Shown piece by piece: positions 43,265 through 53,061 of a stretch of DNA of 64,000 nt. The stretch comes from Pseudomonas costantinii. Its GTDB lineage: Bacteria; Pseudomonadota; Gammaproteobacteria; Pseudomonadales; Pseudomonadaceae. The DNA lies in assembly GCF_001870435.1 (NCBI RefSeq), contig NZ_MDDR01000035.1, forward strand, positions 248,001 to 312,000, in the 5' to 3' direction. The number at the start of each line of letters is the position of its first letter. Within the stretch, counting starts at the first letter, position 1. Position numbers and translations under genes: made by a program. The notes under the pieces were generated by a model. That model saw only the letters and a list, made by a program, of their open reading frames with translations, ran no database searches and was not told where the DNA came from.

Positions 43265-46213
43265 TTACTCAGCATCTAGATGCATCGGTGTTACCACTCG
43301 ACCATCCTTCTCTGCCTGCCCCAGGTTTGCATCAATGAAGTACACCCGGTCATCCTCCAGTTGGCCTTTGTCCACCAGGTAGTCCTTGATGGTGCTGGCC
43401 CGGTCCTGGCCCAACTGGCGCAGCAGAACATCACTGGCGCTCCAGAACTTGATTATCCCGTCGCGCAGTTTCGCGGTGCGGTCATCGCTGCTCAGGTCCT
43501 TCCATTCGGCCGGTGGTTGCTGTTTCAGGCGGGTACGGTAGATGCCTTCCAGTAATGGCGCCTTTTCCTTCTCAGGTACGACAAGCAACGACGCTTGGGC
43601 CGGGACTTTGTCGCCACGACGCTGAAGGATTTTGTAGTAGTTGTATTGATATTCACGTTCCAGGCGTTGCGCGGCGAGGAACGGGCCATCACTGCTGGCG
43701 GCGGCCGTGCCTTCGATTTCCAGGCGCAGGGCTGGGCGTTCTTTCAGCGCTTTTGCCAAGCTGTTCAGAGCGCCTTCGGCGTCCTTGCTCAAATCGCTGG
43801 AGCCAGCGGCGAAGGACACATTACCCAGGTCTTCCGAGCCCCCCCCGGTCAGCAGCCCACCTATAAACTTGAACGGCGCGGTCGCTGCGCGTACCACCAG
43901 GTTGCGCAGGGTCTGCCAAACGATCGGCATCACGCTGAATTGCGGGTTGTTCAAGTCGCCGGTCACTGGCAGCTCGATGGAAATTTTTCCGTCGCTGTCT
44001 TTGAGCAGCGCGATCGCCAGGCGAATCGGCAGGTCCACGGCATCGGTGCTGTCGACTTTTTCACCCAATTGCAGTTGTTCAATCACTACTTTGTTTTCGG
44101 CCTTCAATTGGCCCTTGGTGATCACATAGTGCAGGTCGAGATTGAGGCGGCCTTTGCGGATTCGGAAACCGGCAAATTTGCCGGAATACGGCGTCAATGT
44201 CGTCAGCTCGACACGTTTGAAGCTGGTGGCGATATCCAGCGCCGCCATCGGGTCAAACGGGTTCACGCTGCCTTTGATGGTCACTGGCGCGTAGCGATCC
44301 ACCTTGCCGTTGATGTCGACGCTGGCCGGTTTGGCCTGGCGACTGTCAATCGTACCGATCTGCCCGTTGAGTTGTTGAATGGCAGTGGCGAAGTTGGGTG
44401 TGAGGCTGAAGTCTGCAAAGTTGGCCGAGCCGTCATTGATCGCAATCTGTCCGATATGAATGGCCAAAGGTTTGTCTTTACTTGCCACAGGCTTGGCCGC
44501 TGATTTGGCGCCACTGTTGGCCGGTTGCGGAATCAACAAGTCGTCGATGTTGGTGGTGCGGTCATCGTTGATCATGAAACGCGCATACGGCTGCTGCAGG
44601 TTAACCTTGTCGATCGACAGGCTTTGGCCATGCTGATAGTTCACGCCCTCCAGCACCAGGCGCTGCCATTTGAGGAAGTCACGGGTCTTGAGGGTGTCCA
44701 GGGTATGCAGTTGGTCGACCTGAGCGCGGCCGGTGACCTGAAGGGCCAATGGCTCAGTGCTTTTCAGGTTCACATCCAGATTGCTACCCAGCATGCCGCT
44801 TCGCAGTTCCAGGCGAATGAAAGGGCTGATATAGGACTGAGCGACCCGCAGGTCGATGTCCTGAGTGTTTACCTTCAGTTTGGCGCTGACCGGGTTGAGG
44901 TTGACCTCGCCAGTTGCCAGGATCTTGCCTTGCTTGCCCAGACCGGTGTCGACCTTCAAGGTAAAGGGGCTCTGATTAAGGCTGTCGAAGTTCTGCACGT
45001 CGACGTTCAACGGGCCCAGCTCCAGCGCTACCGCAGGTTTGACTTGGCGGTCGGCCAGATGCACTTGGTAGTTGCGAAGCTGTACATCCTTGAGCAGCAC
45101 TTGCCATGGCTTGCTGGGCGCTGCGGGTTCAACTTTTGGTGAATCGGCGGTTGCGGGTGTGGTGGCAGGTTCCGGCGCCTTGGCGACTGGCTTGCTCGGT
45201 TGGCTGGCGAACAATTTCTGCCAGTCCAGTTGCCCATCGGCCTCGCGGGCAGCCCAGGTTTCCAGCTTGTTACTGCGAATTTTGCCGACAATGACCTGCT
45301 GCTTGGCGAGGTCCACCGTGGTGTCGCTGACGTCCAGGCGTTCCAGGCGCACCAAAGGCCGGCCATCCGGAGCCTTGATAGCAAAAGGCGCGATGCTGGC
45401 TGCAGTGTTAGTCAGGTTCAGTTCAGTTTCTTTGGCCAGGCTGAATTTGTAGTTGGTGCTGAAGTTGAGCACACCGTCTTCAAGCACCAGTGGTACAGCG
45501 TCACGTACATACGGCCACCAGGCTTTCATCTTGCCATCGGTGACTTTCAGCGTGCCCTCGGAGGTGATTGGCTCCAGGCTGAAATTGCCTTTCCAGTCGA
45601 TTTGTCCACCTTCTGGGCCGGCGGCCACCAAGGTCATGTCGGCGTTGTCTTCTGGCAACGTGCTGAGGTTTTTCAGCTCGAAGTCGAGTTTGTCGTAGAG
45701 AAACTCGATGGGTTCGCTGGGGCGTAAATCTTGAAAGTGTACGTAACCGCCCGCCAGTTGAATGCGGTCAATGCGCAGTGGGAACGGTTTGGCGTTTGGA
45801 TCGGTCGGGGTTGGTTCACTTGGAGGCAGTTTAAATAACTGCGCCAGATTCAGTTGGCCGGACTTGTCGAACAATAGCTCGGTCTTTGGCTTGTCCAGTT
45901 GTATATCAGCCAGGTGCAGGGCGAGGGTCCAGAGACTGTCGATCTGCAAGTTGGCGTAGAGGCGCTCGAAGCCTATCTGTTCCTTGCCGGGATCGCCGAT
46001 CTTCAGGCCCCACAGCGTCAGCTCCAGGCTGAACGGGTTGAGCTCAATCCGCTCGATGCGCGCCGGCACCGTGGCGTAATTGGCCAACTGTTGGTTGGCA
46101 ATGCGAAGGGCAATGCCCGGCAGAATCAAAAAGCCCAGCAAGCTGTACAGAGCAAGGGCAGTCAACAAGGCGCCTATGGCGCGAATCAATCCTTTGGGCA
46201 TGGGTGACGCCAT
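43265..46213 (-). CDS. Large DUF748 (AsmA-like) envelope protein
   Basis: 982 residues. One N-terminal membrane segment (AIGALLTALALYSLLGFLIL, residues 12-31) anchors a very long periplasmic part. The opening RIERIELNPFSLELTLWGLK, VHFQDLRPSEPIEFLYDKLD near 150 and the DUF748 repeats fit AsmA-like lipid-transfer proteins (TamB/YhdP/AsmA superfamily) made of stacked beta strands. The C-terminal 150 residues (from about VSFAAGSSDLSKDAEGALNS) resemble an OmpA-type region. Movement of phospholipid across the envelope is inference from the superfamily. A second ATG at 46201 (MPKGLIRA) is also possible. It is convergent with the BON gene and has a homologue at the same position in P. aeruginosa. Confidence 0.88.
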   Translation of the reverse strand: MASPMPKGLIRAIGALLTALALYSLLGFLILPGIALRIANQQLANYATVPARIERIELNPFSLELTLWGLKIGDPGKEQIGFERLYANLQIDSLWTLALHLADIQLDKPKTELLFDKSGQLNLAQLFKLPPSEPTPTDPNAKPFPLRIDRIQLAGGYVHFQDLRPSEPIEFLYDKLDFELKNLSTLPEDNADMTLVAAGPEGGQIDWKGNFSLEPITSEGTLKVTDGKMKAWWPYVRDAVPLVLEDGVLNFSTNYKFSLAKETELNLTNTAASIAPFAIKAPDGRPLVRLERLDVSDTTVDLAKQQVIVGKIRSNKLETWAAREADGQLDWQKLFASQPSKPVAKAPEPATTPATADSPKVEPAAPSKPWQVLLKDVQLRNYQVHLADRQVKPAVALELGPLNVDVQNFDSLNQSPFTLKVDTGLGKQGKILATGEVNLNPVSAKLKVNTQDIDLRVAQSYISPFIRLELRSGMLGSNLDVNLKSTEPLALQVTGRAQVDQLHTLDTLKTRDFLKWQRLVLEGVNYQHGQSLSIDKVNLQQPYARFMINDDRTTNIDDLLIPQPANSGAKSAAKPVASKDKPLAIHIGQIAINDGSANFADFSLTPNFATAIQQLNGQIGTIDSRQAKPASVDINGKVDRYAPVTIKGSVNPFDPMAALDIATSFKRVELTTLTPYSGKFAGFRIRKGRLNLDLHYVITKGQLKAENKVVIEQLQLGEKVDSTDAVDLPIRLAIALLKDSDGKISIELPVTGDLNNPQFSVMPIVWQTLRNLVVRAATAPFKFIGGLLTGGGSEDLGNVSFAAGSSDLSKDAEGALNSLAKALKERPALRLEIEGTAAASSDGPFLAAQRLEREYQYNYYKILQRRGDKVPAQASLLVVPEKEKAPLLEGIYRTRLKQQPPAEWKDLSSDDRTAKLRDGIIKFWSASDVLLRQLGQDRASTIKDYLVDKGQLEDDRVYFIDANLGQAEKDGRVVTPMHLDAE

Positions 46214-46288
46214 CTATGTCGAACGAGAGTGCCTTGGAGTATGGCACGGGTTTTCGGTTCCGAAGAGCTTGGCTTTTTGAGACAAGTC

Positions 46289-47305
46289 TTACAGTTGCAG
46301 AATCAGCGTTTTCAACGGCGGCTGCTGGTCTTGTGAGGGAAAGTCGACCCCCGGCGTCATGATTTGCCAGTCGCGTACCGGGCGACCGGCTTTTTCTGCG
46401 CAACGCAGCACCTGTTCACGCCAGTCATCCATGCTGACCTTCGCCAGGTTGTTGCAGCAGATCAGCACGCCATTATCGGCGGTCGCCAGCAACGCGGGCT
46501 TGAGCAAGCTTTGATAGTCGCGCAACAGGTCGACGGTGCCGAAGGCACTCTTGGCCCAGGCCGGTGGGTCGAGCAATACCAGGTCATATTGGCGTTGCTC
46601 AAGGCGCGGATAACTCGGTAGTTTTTGGCCGCGACGCTGGGTGATCGGCAGGCCCGCCAGCTGGCGAATCGCTGGGAAGTAGTCGGACTGCACGAAATTC
46701 ATTGCCGGTAATTGCGGATTCAGCAGGCCGTTTTCGCGCCCAACCGCCAGGTTGCCTTCGGCGAAGTCCAGGTTGCACACCTCGCGGGCGCCACCGGCTG
46801 CCGCGCTCAGGCCCACGCCGCAGGTGTAGGCGAACAGGTTCAACACACTTTTGCCGGCACTGTTGTTTTTGACCCAGCCGCGGGTGTTGCGCAGGTCGAG
46901 GAACAGCAACGGGTCTTGCCCTGCGTGACGCCCACGTACACGGTAATTGAGGCCCCATTCGTGGCCGACCAAGTCTTCCAGTGCGGCAGGTTCTGCACGG
47001 TACACCGTGTCTTCACGGTCGATTCGCGAGTTGCCACGGGAGCGATCGTTGTAGACCAGCAGCAGCTCGAGCCCGATGTACTGGTTGATCAGTTGATGCA
47101 GGTCCAACAGGTCCGCCGTTTCCAGGGACTGGTGGAAACTCTGCACCAGCAGTTGCGGGCCGTAGCGGTCGATTGTCAGGCCGCCGGCGCCTTCCTGGCT
47201 GCCGTGGAACAGGCGGTAGCAGTCGGTGCCCTGGGCATGCAGCTCACTGATCAGGTCTTGGCGATGATCGAGGGCGGCGCGCAGCGCCTGATTCAAGGGA
47301 GACAT
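46289..47305 (-). CDS. RlmI-like class I SAM-dependent rRNA methyltransferase
   Basis: 338 residues. The N-terminal part carries the insert typical of RlmI/RlmK proteins (LTIDRYGPQLLVQSFHQSLE, about 43-62). The Rossmann domain has SVLNLFAYTCGVGLSAAAGG (about 153-172) as SAM motif I and the catalytic LVLLDPPAWAKSAFG (about 248-262). The family methylates 23S rRNA (RlmI makes m5C1962). The usual N-terminal PUA domain of RlmI is absent, so the exact target is not certain. It is a separate gene between the DUF748 and DUF2236 genes. Confidence 0.85.
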   Translation of the reverse strand: MSPLNQALRAALDHRQDLISELHAQGTDCYRLFHGSQEGAGGLTIDRYGPQLLVQSFHQSLETADLLDLHQLINQYIGLELLLVYNDRSRGNSRIDREDTVYRAEPAALEDLVGHEWGLNYRVRGRHAGQDPLLFLDLRNTRGWVKNNSAGKSVLNLFAYTCGVGLSAAAGGAREVCNLDFAEGNLAVGRENGLLNPQLPAMNFVQSDYFPAIRQLAGLPITQRRGQKLPSYPRLEQRQYDLVLLDPPAWAKSAFGTVDLLRDYQSLLKPALLATADNGVLICCNNLAKVSMDDWREQVLRCAEKAGRPVRDWQIMTPGVDFPSQDQQPPLKTLILQL

Positions 47306-47374
47306 AGAGCGCGCCTTGCTTGCTGGTAAATGAGGGAAATGCGGGCGCGGAGTTTAACAGCTATAAGCCGCCGT

Positions 47375-48244
47375 CTACATCAACCCCATCCGCCGATGGG
47401 CGCGTTGCACCGAACCATTGCGCATTGCCCAGCGCAGCAACGGAGCACTGCGCCTCACCCCTGCGCGGATCATCTGGCGTTGCAGCGGGCTTTGATGTTG
47501 TTCGAGTAAAGTGCTTGCCCAGTCCGGCAGCAGGTCGATCCCGGCCTGCATCATCAGGCTGCCAAATGGCTTGGCCAAGGTGCTGGGGGCGGGCGCATTG
47601 ACCAGCAGGCGCAGCACTTCGCGGCTGCGCTCGTCGCACAGCAATTGTGGGCGAATGCGTGCCAGGTAATCTGAAATTTCCTGCCGTGAACGTGGAACAT
47701 GCCGAGCGCCCAGTTGTTCGGCGACCAAGGCAATTTCACTGTAGTAACGATCCTGGTCCCGACCTGAGAGGTGTGGGTTGCGATAACGCAGGTGCGCGGC
47801 CAGGAAGTTGCTGACTTCGGCCACATGCACCCAAGTCAGCAGCTCCGGGTCGCTAGCCGCATAGGGCCTCCCATCCGGAGCATGCCCGACCACTTGCAGG
47901 TGAATGGTGCGCACTTTTTCGATCAACCATTCGGCGTCTTTGCGTGAGCCGAAGGTAGTGCCGGAAATAAACTGCGAGGTACGCCGCAAACGCCCGAGCA
48001 TGTCCTGGCGGAAATTCGAATGGTCCCATACCCCGGCCAGGGCCAGCGGGTGCAAGGCTTGCAGCATCAAGGCGCTGATGCCGCCGATGAGCATGCTGCT
48101 GAAGTCGCCATGGACTTGCCAACTGACCGAGTCCGGTCCGAACAGGCCTGGATCGCCCTTGGGGTTTTCCAGGTCCAGTTGGCCCAACGACAAGCCTGTG
48201 AGGCTCATCAGCTGGGTTTCGATACAGCTGCGGATAAATTCCAT
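47375..48244 (-). CDS. DUF2236 (MpaB/Lcp-type oxygenase-like) protein
   Basis: 289 residues. The motif SWQVHGDFSSMLIGGISALM then LQALHPLALAGVWDHSNF (about 41-77) and YAASDPELLTWVHVAEVSNF near residue 129 belong to DUF2236, the family of fungal MpaB and latex-clearing oxygenases that bind heme through a conserved His. The second His of the HxxxW/H pattern (WVHVA) is present. The substrate is unknown. It begins 16 bases after the acs stop, so it may share the acs transcript. Confidence 0.8.
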   Translation of the reverse strand: MEFIRSCIETQLMSLTGLSLGQLDLENPKGDPGLFGPDSVSWQVHGDFSSMLIGGISALMLQALHPLALAGVWDHSNFRQDMLGRLRRTSQFISGTTFGSRKDAEWLIEKVRTIHLQVVGHAPDGRPYAASDPELLTWVHVAEVSNFLAAHLRYRNPHLSGRDQDRYYSEIALVAEQLGARHVPRSRQEISDYLARIRPQLLCDERSREVLRLLVNAPAPSTLAKPFGSLMMQAGIDLLPDWASTLLEQHQSPLQRQMIRAGVRRSAPLLRWAMRNGSVQRAHRRMGLM

Positions 48245-48260
48245 GGCGGCTCGGGTTTTC

Positions 48261-50198
48261 CTATCGATTCAGGCGTTTGTCGATCAGGCCATCTACAACG
48301 CTTGGGTCGGCCAGGGTCGAGGTATCGCCGAGGCTGTCCAGTTCATTGCAGGCGATCTTGCGCAAAATTCTGCGCATGATCTTGCCGGAGCGGGTTTTTG
48401 GCAGGGCCGGCGCCCATTGGATCAGTTCCGGCTTGGCAAAGCTGCCGATTTCCTTGCTGACCAGGTCAAGCAGGTGTTTTTTCAGTTCATCGTTTGGCTC
48501 GACGCCCTTCATCGGCGTGACGAACGCGTAGATGCCTTGGCCTTTGACATCATGGGGGTAACCCACGACGGCGGCTTCGGCCACTTGGTCATGCAACACC
48601 AGAGCACTTTCCACTTCAGCGGTGCCGATACGGTGGCCGGACACGTTGATCACGTCATCGATGCGCCCGGTGATCCAGTAGTCGCCGTCTTCATCGCGTC
48701 GCGCGCCATCGCCAGTGAAGTAGTAGCCTGGGTAGGGTTTGAAGTAAGTGTCGATCATGCGCTGTGGGTCGCCGTAGACGCTGCGGATCTGCCCTGGCCA
48801 ACTGGCTTTGATCACCAAAATTCCGCTGCCTGCGCCGATGATTACGTTGCCTTTTTCATCCAGTAGCACGGGTTGCACACCGAACATCGGCTGGGTTGCG
48901 CAGCCAGGTTTGATGCGCTGGGCGCTGACCAAGGGACTGAGCATGATGCCGCCGGTTTCGGTCTGCCACCAAGTATCCACGATCGGGCAGCGTTGTTCGC
49001 CCACGGCGTTGAAGTACCAGTCCCAGGCTTCCGGGTTGATTGGCTCGCCGACGCTGCCCAGCAGGCGCAGGCTGGCGCGTGACGTATTTTCCAACGGGCC
49101 GTGGCCCTCGCGCATCAAGGCGCGCAGTGCAGTTGGCGCGGTGTAGAAGATATTCACCTGATGTTTGTCGATCACCTGCCAGAAGCGCGAGCTGTCCGGG
49201 TAGCTCGGCACGCCTTCGAACATCAACGAGGTGGCGCCATTGGCCAGTGGGCCATACACGATGTAGCTGTGGCCGGTGACCCAGCCGACATCCGCGGTGC
49301 ACCAGAACACTTCGCCGTCGCGGTAGTCGAGTACGTACTTGAACGTCATTGCGGCTTGCAGCAGGTAACCGCCGGTGGTGTGCAGCACGCCTTTGGGTTT
49401 GCCGGTGCTGCCGGAGGTGTAGAGGATGAACAGCGGGTCTTCGGCGTCCATCGGTTCGGGCGGGCAGTCGTCGCTGGCTGCGTCCAGGGCTTGTTGATAC
49501 TTGAGGTCGCGGTCTTTTACCCAGATAAGATCCGCACCCGTGCGTTCCACCACCAGCACCGTGCTGACGTTCGGGCAACTGGCCAAGGCCTTGTCGACGT
49601 TCTGTTTCAACGCCACCGGCTTACCACCGCGCACGCCTTCATCGGCGGTGATCACGGTGCGGCAGTCGGCGTCGAGAATACGGTCGCGCAGGGCGTCCGG
49701 CGAGAACCCACCAAACACCACCGAGTGCACTGCACCCATCCGAGTGCAGGCCAGCATCGCGTAGGCGGCTTCCGGGATCATCGGCATGTAGATGCACACC
49801 CGGTCGCCTTTTTTCACGCCACGGCTTTTCAGCACATTGGCCAGGCGACTGACGTTTTGATGAAGTTGGCGGTAGGTGATTTTGGAAGATTTTGCAGGAT
49901 CATCGCCTTCCCATATGAAAGCTGGCTGATCGGCGCGATGCGCCAGGTGACGGTCGATGCAGTTGTAACTGACGTTCAGTTGGCCACTGGCGAACCATTG
50001 GGCGGCGCCAGTGTGGATGTCTGAGGTTTGAACGGTGTGCCAGGGTTTGATCCAGTCGAGAAACCCTTTGGCCTGTTCGGCCCAGAAGGTATCCGGCTGC
50101 TCAATGGATTGGCGATAGAGGCGCTGGTAGTCCTCTTGACTGAGTTGCGCAGCCCGGCGGACGGCATCGGCGGTGGGGAATGTGCTGATATCGAACAT
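48261..50198 (-). CDS. acs: Acetyl-CoA synthetase
   Basis: 645 residues, AMP-forming. The adenylation motif YTSGSTGKPKGVLHTTGGYL (about 262-281), VDTWWQTETGGIMLSPL near 410, DDVINVSGHRIGTAEVESAL (about 514) and the C-terminal PKTRSGKIMRRILRK with the acetylatable Lys (about 606) are intact. It activates acetate to acetyl-CoA. AGGA seven bases before ATG 50198 is the ribosome site, and directly upstream AACAAGAATAA fits the Crc/Hfq CA motif. That suggests repression by preferred carbon sources. Two acs-type genes exist in many Pseudomonas, so acsA versus acsB is not settled. Confidence 0.96.
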   Translation of the reverse strand: MFDISTFPTADAVRRAAQLSQEDYQRLYRQSIEQPDTFWAEQAKGFLDWIKPWHTVQTSDIHTGAAQWFASGQLNVSYNCIDRHLAHRADQPAFIWEGDDPAKSSKITYRQLHQNVSRLANVLKSRGVKKGDRVCIYMPMIPEAAYAMLACTRMGAVHSVVFGGFSPDALRDRILDADCRTVITADEGVRGGKPVALKQNVDKALASCPNVSTVLVVERTGADLIWVKDRDLKYQQALDAASDDCPPEPMDAEDPLFILYTSGSTGKPKGVLHTTGGYLLQAAMTFKYVLDYRDGEVFWCTADVGWVTGHSYIVYGPLANGATSLMFEGVPSYPDSSRFWQVIDKHQVNIFYTAPTALRALMREGHGPLENTSRASLRLLGSVGEPINPEAWDWYFNAVGEQRCPIVDTWWQTETGGIMLSPLVSAQRIKPGCATQPMFGVQPVLLDEKGNVIIGAGSGILVIKASWPGQIRSVYGDPQRMIDTYFKPYPGYYFTGDGARRDEDGDYWITGRIDDVINVSGHRIGTAEVESALVLHDQVAEAAVVGYPHDVKGQGIYAFVTPMKGVEPNDELKKHLLDLVSKEIGSFAKPELIQWAPALPKTRSGKIMRRILRKIACNELDSLGDTSTLADPSVVDGLIDKRLNR

Positions 50199-50207
50199 GA
50201 GCGGTCC

Positions 50208-50218
50208 TTATTCTTGTT
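50208..50218 (-). promoter_or_regulatory. CA motif (Crc/Hfq site) at the acs ribosome site
   Basis: On the minus strand AACAAGAATAA is contiguous with AGGA, the Shine-Dalgarno of acs. It contains AAnAAnAA (AACAAGAA) and would let Hfq-Crc block ribosome binding. CrcZ, the RNA that sequesters Hfq-Crc, is encoded 6 kb away. Confidence 0.7.
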
Positions 50219-50260
50219 TTAGCGACAAGTGATAAAGATGCACGCAGTGGGGGGAGGGTT

Positions 50261-50292
50261 CAAGGCCAACGTCCAAACGAACGCTGGCCTTG
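50261..50292 (-). terminator. Hairpin after pgi
   Basis: CAAGGCCA pairs with TGGCCTTG, extended by an internal ACGT/ACG pairing. It is 11 bases after the pgi stop and before the acs promoter region. The T-run is absent, so it is a weak terminator. Confidence 0.45.
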
Positions 50293-50303
50293 ATTGACCG
50301 ACT

Positions 50304-51968
50304 TTAGCCGCGGTGACGACCGCGGAAGTAGTTGATCAGGCCCTGGGTCGACGCATCGTCAGCCAAGGTTTCTTCGGCGCCGGTCAGGCGGTTGTATACG
50401 CCTTTGCCCAGCTCTTTGCCCAGCTCCACGCCCCACTGATCGAACGCGTTGATACCCCAGATCACGCTCTGCACGAACACTTTGTGTTCATACATGGCGA
50501 CCAGTGCGCCCAAGCGGCGTGGGCTGATGCGTTCAACCACGAGGGTGTTACTTGGGCGGTTGCCCGGGATCACCTTGTGCGGTGCCAACTTCTGCACTTC
50601 GGCTTCCGGAATACCCTTCTCACGCAGTTCGGCTTCGGCTTCGCTGCGGGTCTTGCCGAGCATCAGCGCCTGGCTTTGGGACAGGCAGTTGGCGTACAGC
50701 CACTGATGGTGGTCGGACACCGGGTTGAAGCTGACGATCGGCACGATAAAGTCGGCCGGGATCAGTTGGGTCCCCTGGTGCAGCAACTGGTGGTAAGCGT
50801 GTTGACCGTTACAACCTACACCGCCCCAGATCACCGGGCCGGTATCGGTGGACACCGGCGTGCCATCCTGACGCACGCTCTTGCCGTTGGACTCCATGTC
50901 CAGCTGTTGCAAGTGCTTGGTGATGTTACGCAGGTAGTGGTCGTACGGCAGGATCGCATGGCTTTGCGCACCCCAGAAGTTGCCGTACCACACGCCCAGC
51001 AGGCCCAGCAGCACCGGCATGTTCTGTTCGAACGGTGCGTTCTGGAAATGCTGGTCCATGGTGTAGGCACCGGACAGCAGTTCCTTGAAGTTGGACATAC
51101 CGATGGCCAGGGCGATAGGCAAGCCAATGGCGGACCACAGCGAATAACGGCCGCCGACCCAGTCCCACATCGGGAAGATGTTTTCTTCACGGATACCGAA
51201 GGCCACAGCCGCCGCGTTGTTGCTCGACACGGCGATGAAGTGGCGGTACAGCTCGGCTTCCGAGCCACCCTGGGCCAGGTACCAGGCGCGTGCGGCCTGG
51301 GCGTTTTTCAGGGTTTCCAGGGTATTGAAGGATTTCGACGAGACGATGAACAGTGTGGTCTCGGCGCGCAGCTTCATGGTCAGCTCGTGGAACTCGCTGC
51401 CGTCGATGTTTGCCAGGTAGTGGCAGCGTACGCCTTTGTGGGCGTAGGACAGCAGCGCTTCGGAGACCAGTTCCGGGCCGAGGAACGAGCCACCGATGCC
51501 GATGTTCACCACGTCAGTGATCGGCTTCTCGGTGTAGCCACGCCACAGGCCGTCGTGGATGCGGCCGACTAGGTCAGTGATCTGGTTCAGCACCTTGTGC
51601 ACGTCCGGCATGATGTTCACGCCGTTGACCGACAGCTTGTCACCCACTGGGCGACGCAGGGCGGTGTGCAGGGCAGGGCGGCCTTCGGATGAGTTGACCG
51701 GCTCGCCGTTGTACAGCGCGTCGATCGCGCCCTTGAGGTTGACTTCCTTGGCCAGGGCCACCAGCAGGTCGCGGGTCTCGCTGGTGATCAGGTTTTTCGA
51801 GTAATCGAGGAAAAGTCCGCAGCTGCTCAAGGTGAATTGGGAAAAACGCTGAGGATCGGCATTGAACGCTTCGCGCATGCTGAAATCCTGCATGGCTTGG
51901 CGATGTTGATTGAGCGCTTGCCAGGCGGGCAGAGCGGTAACGTCATGAGGAGTGCGGTAGTACGCCAT
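50304..51968 (-). CDS. pgi: Glucose-6-phosphate isomerase
   Basis: 554 residues from ATG 51968 (MAYYRTPHDVTALPAWQALN); an open frame extends 25 codons further with non-family sequence. The signatures VNIGIGGSFLGPELVSEALL (about 150-169), FIVSSKSFNTLETLKNA (about 205) and DWVGGRYSLWSAIGLPIALA (about 265-284) are intact, as is the C-terminal SVIWGINAFDQWGVELGKEL. It interconverts glucose-6-phosphate and fructose-6-phosphate. AAGGA lies 13 bases before the start, which is a long spacing. The gene lies downstream of panC with 241 bases between. Confidence 0.96.
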   Translation of the reverse strand: MAYYRTPHDVTALPAWQALNQHRQAMQDFSMREAFNADPQRFSQFTLSSCGLFLDYSKNLITSETRDLLVALAKEVNLKGAIDALYNGEPVNSSEGRPALHTALRRPVGDKLSVNGVNIMPDVHKVLNQITDLVGRIHDGLWRGYTEKPITDVVNIGIGGSFLGPELVSEALLSYAHKGVRCHYLANIDGSEFHELTMKLRAETTLFIVSSKSFNTLETLKNAQAARAWYLAQGGSEAELYRHFIAVSSNNAAAVAFGIREENIFPMWDWVGGRYSLWSAIGLPIALAIGMSNFKELLSGAYTMDQHFQNAPFEQNMPVLLGLLGVWYGNFWGAQSHAILPYDHYLRNITKHLQQLDMESNGKSVRQDGTPVSTDTGPVIWGGVGCNGQHAYHQLLHQGTQLIPADFIVPIVSFNPVSDHHQWLYANCLSQSQALMLGKTRSEAEAELREKGIPEAEVQKLAPHKVIPGNRPSNTLVVERISPRRLGALVAMYEHKVFVQSVIWGINAFDQWGVELGKELGKGVYNRLTGAEETLADDASTQGLINYFRGRHRG

Positions 51969-52132
51969 CGCTGCGGGTTTCCTTTTATTACGGGGACTGC
52001 CTTTAGGACACTTTAAAGTCCGGAACGTCCAGTCTTTCATCAAGGGCTGGGTCTCGGACAGCGCTAACCATAGCGCAGGGCGATTACATTAAACCTAGCG
52101 TGTCGATATGTCTTGGCTTTGTCTGCGCTGTA

Positions 52133-52154
52133 GCCGGTACTTTTTTATACCGGC
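52133..52154. terminator. Hairpin downstream of panC
   Basis: GCCGGTA pairs with TACCGGC around an 8-base T-rich loop, 56 bases after the panC stop. It probably ends the panB-panC transcript before pgi; the lack of a trailing U-run on the minus strand keeps confidence moderate. Confidence 0.4.
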
Positions 52155-52209
52155 GCAGCGGGCAGGGCAACAGCTGGGCTGTTTTTGATGTGAGAAAAAC
52201 GGGGGGTGG

Positions 52210-53061
52210 TCAGGCCAGGTTCAGGTGCAGGTTGTCGATCAGGCGAGTAGCACCCAGGTAGGCGGCCACTAGGATCACCACATCGCGATCTTCAGCCGTG
52301 GCCGGACGTAGATGCACGCCTTGGCGCACTTCCAGGTAGTCCAGGCGCAGTCCTGCGGCCTCAATGTGTTGGATCTGTTCGGCGCGCAGCTTGGCGAAAT
52401 CCTGGTCACCGCCTTTGATCGCGGCGGCAATCTGGCTGAGGCTGCGGTACAGCACCGGGGCGATGGCACGTTGTTCTTCAGTGAGGTAACCGTTGCGCGA
52501 TGACAGCGCGAGGCCGTCGGCGGCACGTACAGTAGGCTCGCCGATGATCTGGATCGGCATGTTCAGGTCATGGACCATCGCGCGGATAACTGCCAACTGC
52601 TGGTAGTCCTTTTGGCCAAACACAGCCATGTCCGGTTGGACCATGTTGAACAGTTTGCTGACCACCGTGGCCACACCTTCGAAGTGCCCGGGACGGCTGG
52701 CGCCGCAGAGACCTTCAGACAGTTGCGGCACACTGACGCGGGTCTGGCCTGTCATGCCGCCGGGGTACATTTCCTCGACGGTGGGCGCGAACAACAGGTT
52801 GCAGCCGGCTTGCAGGAGTTTTTCCTGGTCGGCGGCCAAGGTGCGCGGGTACTTGTCCAGGTCTTCACCGGCGCCGAATTGCAGCGGGTTGACGAAGATA
52901 CTGGCGACCACGAAATCCGATTGCTGGGCTGCTTTAGTCACAAGTGTGGCATGACCGCTGTGCAAGTTGCCCATGGTGGGCACAAAACCAATGCGCTTGC
53001 CGGCGCTGCGGGCGTGGGCGACGGCGGCCCGCAGTTCTCGTACGGTTTTAACGGTGTTCAT
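52210..53061 (-). CDS. panC: Pantothenate synthetase
   Basis: 283 residues, HIGH-type nucleotidyltransferase. FVPTMGNLHSGHATLVTKA (about 24-42) holds the HxGH motif, FGQKDYQQLAVIRAMVHDLN (about 148-167) follows, and ALSSRNGYLTEEQRAIAPVL (about 184) is the KMSKS-like loop. It joins pantoate and beta-alanine to pantothenate. Its ATG overlaps the panB stop (ATGA at 53058-53061), so the two are translationally coupled. Confidence 0.97.
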   Translation of the reverse strand: MNTVKTVRELRAAVAHARSAGKRIGFVPTMGNLHSGHATLVTKAAQQSDFVVASIFVNPLQFGAGEDLDKYPRTLAADQEKLLQAGCNLLFAPTVEEMYPGGMTGQTRVSVPQLSEGLCGASRPGHFEGVATVVSKLFNMVQPDMAVFGQKDYQQLAVIRAMVHDLNMPIQIIGEPTVRAADGLALSSRNGYLTEEQRAIAPVLYRSLSQIAAAIKGGDQDFAKLRAEQIQHIEAAGLRLDYLEVRQGVHLRPATAEDRDVVILVAAYLGATRLIDNLHLNLA

